Assembly: GCF_051014685.1 (NCBI RefSeq)
Contig: NC_135056.1
Span: forward strand, 4,030,001 to 4,094,000
Source of the DNA: Ptiloglossa arizonensis
Taxonomy: Eukaryota; Arthropoda; Insecta; Hymenoptera; Colletidae
Reading direction: 5' to 3'
DNA: 64,000 nt
Made by a program: the position numbers and the translations under genes. The notes beneath the pieces are model-generated. The model saw only the letters and a list, made by a program, of their open reading frames with translations, was not told the origin of the DNA and made no database searches. Below are positions 26,816 to 37,060 of the stretch, one piece after another; position 1 is the stretch's first letter; the number at the start of each line of letters is the position of its first letter.

Positions 26816-27257
26816 TTAGCGTCTATTTACTAAATCCTCATTACACGACTCGGAGGGGTGGGGGGGATCGAGAACCGTCATCGATATATAAACTAGTGAC
26901 CCACTGCTCCAGTACGTGTTCATACGTACACGTCTTATTGTTTCGAGACGAGTAACAGTCCCAATCTCATGGCCTATGGCCGCCCGAAGCTTCCTAAACT
27001 GCATCCCAAACAATGGGACCGTTAGTGTCTCCTCTCCGTCATCCGTGACGCCGCCACTCTTCGGGGAGGGGAGAACGAGAGTTCGATATGCTCAAACTGA
27101 GATATAAGCATCCTGTCATTGTGGAGCTTGGAAGAGACTGAGCAATACATAACCCTGTCACCTCTTCTACTGATTTCCGTGATATTGCAGGGAGAGAAAA
27201 AGAACAACCTTGAGTAAGGGAAATATACGTGTAAGTAGAATAACAACGTCGAAGGTT

Positions 27258-27527
27258 GACTATAATGTCTGACTACGGTGACCAAATTTGATTCCCCAAA
27301 TCGCTGACCGGGAGGAGTGGGGGAAGGCAGTACGGTGGGACCGGTCCCCCTCCATCGTGCATCGTGCGTTGAAGGCATTTCAGTGGGCGAATCGCATCGC
27401 GATCCAATGCCTCAACGCACGATGCTTGAAAGAGGGGGACGACCCCCACCGTACTATCCTCTCCCATTCTTCCCAATCAGCGATTTAAAGACTCAAATCT
27501 GGCCACTGTGTGTATCTGACTCATTAC
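27258..27527. repeat. Long imperfect hairpin (foldback), GC-elevated
   Basis: Two arms of about 110-120 bp (about 27258-27378 and 27404-27527) are inverted copies around a short GC-rich loop. Both arms carry GCATCGTG or its complement, GTACGGTGGG/CCCACCGTAC and an AAATCGCTGA/TCAGCGATTT block. Mirror-image open frames on the two strands result from the symmetry and are not genes. It could be a MITE relic or a source of a hairpin RNA. The GC-richer sequence before it (26840-27100) may belong to the same insertion. Confidence 0.75.
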
Positions 27528-28499
27528 GTTCGCACAAAATATATTTTTTCCATTTAATATCATTTAACGAGAGTTGGAAATACTTATGGAATTCTTGCAA
27601 TAGGTTAGAATAAATAAATAAAAGTTTTTGAAAATATAAGTTATAGTTGGAATATAGTTGGGTAAAAGTTCTTGTGCAACAGAAACAGATATTTCCTTCA
27701 AGAACGGTAACAAAGTTTTCATTCGCTTGAAAAATTAGTTGGGTGTTATTATTGAGATGTTCACTTTTCTCTTTTAATATTTCTTACGAAATTATTAGTT
27801 TTTATTCGATGTGAATATCATATGTTATTGTATAATATTATGTATAATATAATAACTTATATTATGTATAATACAGTATTGTATTATTAAAGAAAAATAT
27901 TACCTACAGAGTGGTATAAATTTTTTTTTTATTATTGAAACTTTTTCTAATAAAAATTCTGAAATAACCGTTTCCACGAAACTTCTTCTAATAAAAGTTC
28001 CGAAGTAACTTTCCAGTTTCCATGGAACTTTAATTATAAGAATTATGAAATATATATCCCATAAGAATAGTTTAAAAAAATTTCTTAAGGTAAAAGTTTT
28101 TCCTCGTAAAAGTATCACAAGAACAAATATGTTTTTGAAGAAAAAGTATAAGTTCTAACTGAATTATTAAAAAATAAAAGGAAACTATTTTTTTCGATCC
28201 CTGTATTTAACTAGTTACGTAACTCTCGTAACAAAATTAACTCGGCTAATAAATTTACCAGATAAACGAATGAAAGTATCTTTAATGAGTAAAATAATAA
28301 AAAGTACAATAAAAGGAGGAATATCATTTTAAGCAACTTACTCAATTTACAGCAAAATGATACAGTTGCATCGTTTAGATTGGCTATTGAAAAAACTCGG
28401 TAGAGAAGTGGTTCAATCGTGGTGAGATTTTCCCAACACAACTTTTAATTAAATTATCTTGCCGTTTTTAATCCTAGCGTCTTAGGTATTCTGCGATAA

Positions 28500-28616
28500 A
28501 TGAGTGTCCTTCCTGGAAGGAAAAGAAAGGGACCAGGAGAGGTTCCTATGTACTGGCGACCATTTGATCCAGTGATCTATCAGTGTGTACTTGGCTTACA
28601 AGTTGATGTGCTTTAA
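28500..28616 (+). CDS. Weak 38-codon open frame, possibly an exon
   Basis: ATG at 28500 in a good AAATGA context opens MSVLPGRKRKGPGEVPMYW and ends at a TAA at 28614. Its composition is less A+T-biased than its flanks. No similarity is recognised. It may be chance, or an upstream exon of the frame at 29011-29387. Confidence 0.15.
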   Translation: MSVLPGRKRKGPGEVPMYWRPFDPVIYQCVLGLQVDVL

Positions 28617-29010
28617 TTATGAACCAAAGTATAGTGTAGAGTTTAAATATTCAGTTCTGGAAGGAATGACGGCTCTATTTATTGGAACATTAAAAGTCTA
28701 TTGCTAAAACTAATACAATGTATTATTTATCTATTTATTGATACGTTGTCATTTCTAACAGAGACGTAACTTATACGTACACAGACATCATTGAAAGCTA
28801 AATTGTTGAAAGGTCATAGTACGTAAATCTTAGTAGGTATGTGCCTGCAAGATACGAAGATGTATCAGGTCATAATTGACAATGTTTATCGTTATTGTTT
28901 ATTCATAGATGTTACAAAGGCGCTGTCAAATATTCTGAAAAATAACACACGGTGCAAAAGGTTTACTTACCTAAGAAAGATCCTTATTGAGACCGCTATT
29001 ATTTAACAGC

Positions 29011-29387
29011 CATTGATTTCTAAACGGGCTTTGCGTTACGAAAAGACATACAATGATAAACGTGTTAATATTGTTTATCCATTGCTAACAGCGTCGAGAT
29101 ATCTCGATCGTAGAGGAGAAAATATTATTTTTAACTTCAACAATTCCACTAAAAAACCTTGGAAAGTATATAAAAACAATGATGGTTTTTTCACGCTTTC
29201 ACAAAACCTTTGGCTTCGATCAGAAAAGATCAAACAATTAGATTTTAAAATTATAGAATACAGTTCAAGTTTGAGCCATTACAATTATAGTAACGAATTA
29301 ATTAAAACACGAAAGGTTAATCAGATTTGTCACAGTAATTCGATTTCAGAGATAATTAGGCTTCTTATAGTTGAAGTTAATAATTAG
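29011..29387 (+). CDS. Unassigned open frame of about 125 codons, possible terminal exon
   Basis: A frame without an initiating ATG near its start is open from an acceptor-like site (TTTAACAG, ending 29010) to a TAA at 29385. It is unusually long for this A+T content and has mixed composition (for example RYLDRRGENIIFNFNN and KKPWKVYKNNDG). An AATAAA signal follows at 29431. This fits a last coding exon, but no earlier exon or family is recognised, and chance is not excluded. Confidence 0.3.
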
Positions 29388-31190
29388 CATAGTTTTTACA
29401 TAGTTATATTGTTATAGATATATTCTTTAAAATAAATCATTCCACATCATTTTATGCAATAACCAAGGCCAATGATGTTCAGGGCCCACATCGGGTCTCT
29501 AAGAAAAAAATTGTACTATGTATTGTAAAATGTAACTGTATTGGAAAAGTGATTTTATATAGTTCACATAGTTACGAACATTTAGAAATTACATTTGCTA
29601 TACAATTTGAATATTTGAAGAGTTAGATCACTTTTTAAAATATTTATTAAGGACATTTAACAAAGACATCGTAATGTAATCTTAAATTACTTTAAACTTG
29701 AAAACTTAAAATTGAACTAAAAGTTATTTGATAAAATATAGAAATCGTAACCGATAATTAATTTCTTTACTTCTTTAATTAAATATGTGTTTAATGGAAA
29801 GAAATTGTCATTAAATCCGCCGCAAATACTTTCTCTTTGCAAGTATAACCAGCAGGTTAAACAAGGTTGTATCATTATTTGCTGTTTATTTACAATAATT
29901 CTTCAACGAAATGGCTGACGCTCCTATCAAGTTTAGTAGTAGGAAATTTTTATTTTGAAGAGAAAGCCTAAGATTGACGTGTAATATGAAATGCATGATA
30001 TTGTCAGGAACATGAAAGAAAAACAAGTTGATTCCTTTTAAAATCATTCTATAAACGACTATGTTAAATGAAAATTTGACAAATAAATTATCACTCTATA
30101 TTTTATATAATATGTGTAAAGACAAAATTGTTTAAAATATGTACAATAAAATATTAAATATGTAATCATAACATGCAAGAGATAAAAATAGGCACATCAA
30201 TTTTAGAATAATGAATATAATCTTAATAATTTTTATAAAATAAGTTTAGAAACAAATTTGTTATTAAACAGCATTTAAATTATTCTTCGCACAGTTTTCT
30301 CAATTTTCATATTTAAAAAGAATTTACATTTACTAAAAAGAATAACCAATAATTGATATTGACCAATACAGTAGTATTAGCTTGTTTTTTGTAGTGTGAT
30401 ATTCTTATTATTTTGCATTCATAAATAATTAATACGCCTTCATTATTTTGTATTTCTCATTCAATGCAAACTTTATTTCGTTCTTTGGGATTTCCATTAT
30501 TTGTAACTTGATGTATTACTTTGTATTTAATTCTAGAGTAATTCTATCACATATGTTAGGTATTTTTGAATTTCGCGCTAATGAGATTTAAGAGATTGTA
30601 GTTTTGACATTGATGGAAGATGGCGCCATAAAATGAAAAAGAATTTATTAACCATAGAAGTATATTCTATGTACTGTATAGTTTAATTTCAGCATGCATG
30701 ACATATGGCACATTAGAAAATTTGAATTTACTCTGACGTAAGATGAACAGATGTATTCTTACTTCTGTTAAGATGCAAAATAAACACATACATGTATTAA
30801 CTCATATGAAAATAGACTGATACTGTATAAACGGACATATGCATTAATAAATTTCGATGGTAATTAAATTATACGTGTACGCAGTTCTTAATGTACAGAT
30901 TTTAAAGCAAGCAAATTTACACAGGAATATTCATTCAGGTACTGCCATAAACATGCAAGTACAAAATATTTCAATTTATGAAATATACTTAAAGTATAAA
31001 TATACAAACTGTAATTTTAATGCTTCTTTTCAAATTTATAGATTTTTAACATTTAATTTGTATAAAACATATTTTACTGATCAAGAAGAATTACAAAGTA
31101 AAAATGTTAACTTTTATTTCATTATTTTAAATACAGTTATAATTCAGGTTCTAAGGAATTCATCTATATTAACTCCTGATATTGGACGAC
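29388..31190. other. Intergenic region and probable 5' flank of SENP8
   Basis: A+T-rich with no recognised exon. GATGGCGCC near 30621 is a small GC island that could mark the SENP8 transcription start. An acceptor-like site (ATAATTCAG, ending 31147) stands 43 bp before the start codon, so a 5' untranslated intron is possible. Confidence 0.35.
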
Positions 31191-31862
31191 ATGGCGGGAA
31201 ATAATTCCAATGAAATTGTTTTAAGTTACTATGACTGTTTACTTAGAACAAGTGATGTAAAATTACTTCAAGGATCGCATTGGTTAAATGATGTTATAAT
31301 AGGATTCTATTTTGAATACCTGGATGTAAAATTTAACAAAAACGAAGAGAAAGAATTATATTTTATTAGTCCTGAATTAACACAACTGCTCAAGATGACA
31401 GAACCATCTCAATATGGTATACTTCTAGATCCTCTTAATGTGTCAAAATCCAAGTGCATATTTTTTCCTTTGAACAATTGTGATAGTAGAGATGCAGCAG
31501 GAGGATCCCATTGGAGTTTATTAGTATATTCTAAACAAGATAAAACATGTTATCATTTTGATTCATCTAAAGGTTATAATAATAGTATTGCTTCTAAATT
31601 TTCAAAAGATTTAATGAGTTTCATACTCAATAATGATCCAAGTAAGAAATTCATCGAACTAGACTGTCCACAACAGGACAATGGATATGATTGTGGAGTT
31701 TATGTTTTGTGTCTCACAGATATAGTTACAGAAAATGTTATAAAAACTGGAAAAATTGATGAATGTGACTATAGACAGGCTAAACAGTTAGTGCGGATAA
31801 AACGTACACAATTATTGCATTTGATAAATGATTTAAAACAAAAATCAGGTGCTAGTCAGTGA
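31191..31862 (+). CDS. SENP8: Sentrin-specific protease 8 (NEDD8 protease, DEN1/NEDP1), intronless
   Basis: Cysteine protease of the Ulp1/C48 family that processes the NEDD8 precursor and removes NEDD8 from non-cullin substrates in cytosol and nucleus. The frame is 223 aa from ATG at 31191 (context GACGACATGG); the human protein is of similar length. Visible: GSHWLND near the N terminus, catalytic His107 in GGSHWSLL, Asp124 in YHFDSS, oxyanion Gln162 and nucleophile Cys168 in PQQDNGYDCG. All four catalytic positions are intact. The gene is a single exon with an A+T-rich 3' end and a polyadenylation signal 143 bp downstream. The family is secure from the catalytic signature and the length. Confidence 0.95.
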   Translation: MAGNNSNEIVLSYYDCLLRTSDVKLLQGSHWLNDVIIGFYFEYLDVKFNKNEEKELYFISPELTQLLKMTEPSQYGILLDPLNVSKSKCIFFPLNNCDSRDAAGGSHWSLLVYSKQDKTCYHFDSSKGYNNSIASKFSKDLMSFILNNDPSKKFIELDCPQQDNGYDCGVYVLCLTDIVTENVIKTGKIDECDYRQAKQLVRIKRTQLLHLINDLKQKSGASQ

Positions 31863-32004
31863 TATGTACAGTTTCTTTTTGAATTAAAATTATGACTGCT
31901 GTATTTTGTCTATAATATACATTGTAAATGCAATTCATATTTATTTAATGTTACCATATAATCTGTTAATAATTCTGTATTGCATCTATGTACATAATAT
32001 AATG

Positions 32005-32010
32005 AATAAA
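32005..32010 (+). promoter_or_regulatory. AATAAA polyadenylation signal of SENP8
   Basis: AATAAA lies about 140 bp after the stop codon in the sequence AATGAATAAATG. It is a canonical signal in the right place; the cleavage site is not determined. Confidence 0.6.
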
Positions 32011-32949
32011 TGAATAATTTTAGGACCCAATATATATTTTTTATATAACTCTGGTGAGAAATGTTGTTGGCTATAGACATGTGATTTTAAATATTAAAAG
32101 TTAGTTTTTTACTATCATGTTATATTTTTAACAACATGTATGTGTATGTCATAGTTGTATACCACTATACTTTATTTTGGATGTTCATACACATTTGAGG
32201 ACAAATACTGAATTTTTGGAGTATGCCTTGAAATATGGGTATGTTTTCCATGAAACATCGAAATAAATCTTATTATTTTTATTTTATTAAAAAGAAAATT
32301 AAAATTTGATATTGTAAAAAAGAATACAATTAAATATGGTTGAATATGTTTCTTTTTTGTGAGTTACAATACTTCTGTGATAAAACCTTTCACGGAGAGT
32401 ATATCGAAAATTTGGCGATTTACAAGCAATTGTCGGGCTACATTTTTAAAATAATGTGTACATCCAAATATGGGTGTATGCTTAAACAAATTTAAGGTAC
32501 TTATACGAAATATGTTTGGATCGCAGGAAATCTGAAAATAATTTGTGGAATCAAGTTTCCTAAAGAAAAAAACTGGCAACATCAAGATATAATAAATTGG
32601 GTGACAGCTCATGGAAAATGCAGCCAATTGTTAATTTTGAGGTTTCGAGTTGATTCAAGTCTTATCATCCATGTTCGACTTTCTTATCAATTCCTAAATT
32701 TAATGTTAAAAATGAGATACGAGTATGAGTAACTACACGGAGCAACGGTAACAGTAAACGCTTAAAGTTACATTGAGTGAGGAAGAGGGATGTTACTATA
32801 CTCCGCGACAATAATTTTCCGTGTCTTTCCCACACGTTAATTGGATGTATTGTATACCATAAGTGAGTGAAAGCGCCGAAATGAGCTTACAAATTTATCG
32901 TTAATTTGATATATATTTGTGGGTAAACTATTTATATATTCGTTGACAG

Positions 32950-33490
32950 TATTGTTCGTCTACAAGAAAGGTTTATATTCCCACTTCAATTATAGTCCCA
33001 GTAGCTCTCCCAGCATCACAAGCGTTGCTCACTATTAGCCGAAGACGAAGATCGACGACAGTCATTTCGAGGTTGAGCGAGACAATAATTCGCAGCAGCA
33101 TTAGCGTAGCCTTCGAATGAAAACATTGAAACAATCGTTTCCTTACTATTTATACATCATAGTTAATTCGGTAAAATTCTTCTAATGAAAAAATATTGAA
33201 ATTCATTTGTGGCTAAAAGAATTAATTTGTATTCATTAAAAATAATATAAATCTGTTTAAATTCATTTCTATCTAGATAAACAGGAAGGAAATCATTCTG
33301 TCTTGACGTTTTTATTCAAAGACTGCGCTAATCTGCGAATTATTTTATCTCACTCAATCTTGAAATGACTGTCGTCGATCTTCGTTATCGTCCTCGGCCA
33401 ATAGCAGCAGTGCCTGTGATCCTAGGAGGGCTAATAGACTATAACTAGAACAGGGATATAAACACAGTTGTGCCTTCTTTTTGCGGACAA
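32950..33490. repeat. Large imperfect inverted repeat (foldback)
   Basis: The left arm (about 32950-33105) and right arm (about 33325-33490) are inverted copies separated by about 220 bp. The best-matching core is GACTGTCGTCGATCTTCGT (right, 33368) against its complement on the left (ACGAAGATCGACGACAGTC, 33047). The outer part ends in TTTTTGCGGAC, shared with the hairpin at 8955-9043. No coding content. Confidence 0.75.
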
Positions 33491-33540
33491 ACTGTAAATA
33501 GTTCAGGACTAAACCGTAGCTACTTTGTAATATACAAGGG

Positions 33541-34862
33541 ACCACAATGGTCAGATGAAGTACTGCAGACTATCCAGGGCCATATTGAATTTCTCCCACT
33601 ACTGCACATTATTCAGGAACCGCGTGACCGTGAGCTCGGCACTTCGGACAGCTTCGGGTAATCGAGAAAGAAGACGAATATGAGGCTATCTCCGTTGTTC
33701 TCAAAATATTTGAAGTACGATTTGCAGGCAGACGACTTGACTGACCGTTCATCGTTTACCTTTAGAGATGGAACATTGTCTACGATTCGTTCAATGTAAG
33801 AAAGTATTGTAATGAAGACAAATTTTCAAATATATTTTACGGAAGAACTCGTTAGTTTCTCGATTTGCGTCTCATCCTTTGAAAATGTAAGCAATTGTAT
33901 CATTATTTTATTCTTAAATTTGTTAGTACTTCTATCGAAATCGATTTACAGTACATACGTACATATGTATTTACGAGCTCTTTTCTTCCAACAAGTTTCT
34001 TTATACAATATAATTTCAACAATTCAACGTACCCTGGATTGTAAAGTTATTATTGTATAACAATTTTTTATATGTTTCTCGTGATAGAAAAGGCTATCAC
34101 TTTCTTGTGGTTCGTATCGAGCGATAGTATGCACGTTCTTTATTAATTAATACTTTTTATATTACTGCGTGTACGTTACTGGCCAAGAGTGAACTTTCAT
34201 TTTAATCAATTTTATTAATTTTCAATTTCTAAATAGTTATTTTTTATTTAAACTTTGTACGAGGTTTAAGTATGCAATGAAGAAGATTTCATTTAATTTT
34301 TTTGTTATTAGAGAAGATAGAGCAAATGATTATATTATTTAATGCTTTTGTGTAAAATTTTTGTAACGTGTATATATTGAAATAACCAAACAACTGTAAG
34401 AGGTAATCGTTATTATCCATGGACTGATTATGCCCAAAATCTACACAAATCTGGAGACAAATATAAAATTCAGTGACAAAATTTGGTTGAAATTCATTTA
34501 GTTGTTTAGATGCAATTGTGTTAACAGAATTCATGCAAAAATTTTTTATTTTTGTTGTCAAAATGTGATTAAGGGATCTTAAAACTAGTTTTTCCGTATA
34601 GAAAATATTTAGACATTTTTGTTCATTACATTATTTTTTTTACATTACATCATAAGCCTTACATTACATTGTCCGCAAATCGAACTTCAAATATTTCGAG
34701 AACGACAGAGAAAGCCTTACACACGCCTTCTTTCTCGACTTCCCGAAGTTTTCCGAAGTGCCGAGCCCGCGAGCACGTGGTTTTGCTAGGTATACAATAG
34801 TGGGGAAAATTCAATATGGCGCTGGGTAATCTGGAAAGTATGATCTGCGATCTGTACATTAT
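33541..34862. repeat. Pair of about 190-bp inverted repeats enclosing about 0.94 kb
   Basis: Arm 1 (33541-33735) and arm 2 (34671-34862) are inverted copies over most of their length. Shared blocks are ATTCAATATGG, TCCGAAGTGCCGAGC and CTTCAAATATTT (as written on arm 2). The enclosed sequence is A+T-rich, with no recognised gene. It sits directly beside the 32950-33490 foldback, so the two may be one composite or nested element. Confidence 0.7.
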
Positions 34863-35215
34863 GGAGGGGACACGATTTTCGAGCGGGAGTGGTCATTTCT
34901 TACTTGTTTCGTTCCAAAGACAAGAGTGAGATGAAATAAATCATGTCACAAGGATTGAAAACAAGAGAGGGACGGTACGAGGCAAGCGAAGCATTATTGC
35001 ACGTGATAGATGGAATGTTAGACATCTGGAAAGACGGAGTCTGAAAAAGTAACCTACGCAATGCGTAGTCTATTTCGTGCTGTTTCTCACTCACTTTCAG
35101 TTCCTTTGCTCACTCTCGTTTCATCTTACTCTCGCCTTTTCAAGAAAGAACTGAATCATAAGTGATGGAGAGAGTGTCCAGCTTACAACATGTAGGCCAA
35201 ACCCAGCTTTCAACG
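34860..35215. repeat. Dispersed repeat copy shared with about 46.5-46.8 kb
   Basis: By eye this aligns with 46500-46790. In-order shared blocks include GACACGA, ACGGTAC, AAGCATTATTGC, TTTCTCA and CACTTTC/CCACTTC. Both copies adjoin a long inverted repeat, so the block is probably part of the same transposon family. Confidence 0.5.
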
Positions 35216-35219
35216 AATA

Positions 35220-36840
35220 AATGCAATATTATCGAGTATCTTCTCCACGAGGTTAATATCTTTGTGAGTCATTGTACGACATGGATTACGTGTTACCGAT
35301 TACTGATGTATAATATTTCCCATTGAAAAAACATCGACATTTTGGAGATTTGCATTTAAATATACTATCAAAATATGATGTCCAACATCAACCGTGAGTG
35401 TCTATTAGCCGTGTGTAGCATAGGGGCTCCTGTGTCCGCTTCCACTTCCACCTGTTTCCCACACAGCATACCTACACGTTGTTACAGAAACTGCGCGATA
35501 CTAACGAGACAGCCATGATAAATTAGCATTTTTATAGTAAAGAACCAAGTGCTATGCACGACGTATGCACAATGTTGCATTCAGGTAGGAGTGGGAGAAT
35601 CCTAGAGATCGTACAAGACATCGCTTGAGCAACGCTGGTGTACATCATCATTGTACAAATTTCGATGAACACTTAAAATCAATTCGAAATACATCTCGGA
35701 TTTTGATATACTGTGTACACTGTACACCTTTAACCAATTTGGGGTCTATTTGTCAAACATGTGTGAATTGGAATAAGGGCGTAAATGGTTTGTAATGAAA
35801 ATTAAGAAATTTCTATATATTCTTAAAGTTAAAAATCTTTAATTACCCATACAAAATATGAATTTGAAAAAGTTTAGTCTTGAATTATGCTTAATATACG
35901 TGTATATTAGGGTATTTATAGCTATAGTAGGATGATTCAAATCTTTTTCGCGAATTTTTTTATACTATACACCCTTCCTTTTCCGGAATGATTCCAATTT
36001 ATCAAAAATAATTTCTACAAAAAGTTGTTCAGCTAGATCCAATCCAAATAGATTTTCTTAAAATTTTGCACATTTATTTACGTGGTCCTCATCAATTCCC
36101 GTTATAAATTTTTTCTCAAGTCTATACGATGCGGATTAAGGGGGAGAGAGATGGAAGTACTCGCCGGTGAAAATTGTTCAAAATTAATAACTTTTGAACG
36201 ATTGAAGTTGTTTTAACGAGACTTTCTCTAAAAAATTTTATGCTCATTATTTTACACGAATTACAAAATTTATATTAATCGTTACAGCAAAATATATACT
36301 GTACAAATATTAAGGAAAAACCATTTCAATTATACATAATTCAATGTTCTTTTAAATAACATAGGTTGGATTGGAGGAAAATGTTGGGTTACAGAAAAGA
36401 AAATCGTCTAATTAAGAATTAGATTTACAGAAAAGAATGACAGAAAATCGTCTAATTAATATCCTCCAACATACTTTATAAAGATATTTATTGTATTTCT
36501 TAAATTGTACAGGAAAAAATGGTTCAAATTGTTGTACTAAGAAGAATAAAGTGTGGCACCTCTTAACCCCCCTGAGGTATCCAATTGCAATGCTTCACAT
36601 ATTATATAAAAGGCACCTAAGAATTCTACAAAACCAAAAAAGAATTTTGGTGCTATCCCTAATACTTTCTTGGTTGTTTTTCAATTCAGGTGGCTACCGT
36701 GTATCTACACATATAATTTAATGCTTTTTATAAATATATAGCATATATGTGAATCAGAAGAAGTCCAATCATAATTTATCTAGGATCCAATCTCCTAACC
36801 TAAAAAGAAAAACAGTTTGCAACATTAGGATAAAAGTACA
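35220..36840. other. Intergenic sequence, no gene recognised
   Basis: A slightly GC-richer part (about 35390-35640) holds no recognisable exon. The rest is A+T-rich. Confidence 0.4.
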
Positions 36841-36846
36841 TTGTTC

Positions 36847-37060
36847 GGTGGTGGCTCATTGGAAAAGTGGCTGGTTGTCAATTCTGAGATCTCGAGTTTC
36901 GAATCCCCACCCTCTCTGCCCTTCTTTTTCGTCGATTCCTACATTTGGTGTCAGAAGTGGGATGGTAGACTCCAGCCACAACACAGTGGTCATCACACGA
37001 AGCGACGAGCGGCATACAGTTGACGAGTGTCGAGAGGTGCGTAGGAGTGGGGTACTATAA
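36847..37060 (+). mobile_element. LTR-retrotransposon fragment with tRNA-Leu-type primer binding site
   Basis: At 36946-36963 the sequence TGGTGTCAGAAGTGGGAT is complementary to what I recall as the 3' end of an insect tRNA-Leu (ending CTTCTGACACCA). It is preceded by CCTACA-TT, which fits an LTR ending in CA and then a 2-nt gap. Upstream, 36847-36912 contains tRNA-like box A and box B motifs (TGGCTCATTGG, GTTTCGAATCC) but does not fold as a complete tRNA. No gag or pol frame follows, so only the LTR end, PBS and leader appear to remain. Confidence 0.5.

Noticed and set aside
26816..27613. Several overlapping frames on both strands
   Set aside because: They mirror one another because the sequence is a hairpin.
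30857..31204. 115-codon frame overlapping the SENP8 start
   Set aside because: Low-complexity A+T-rich sequence ending just inside SENP8 in another frame; probably 5' flank or untranslated region.
36847..36912. Possible tRNA gene
   Set aside because: Box-like motifs are present, but the T-stem and acceptor stem do not pair; it is better explained as part of a retroelement.
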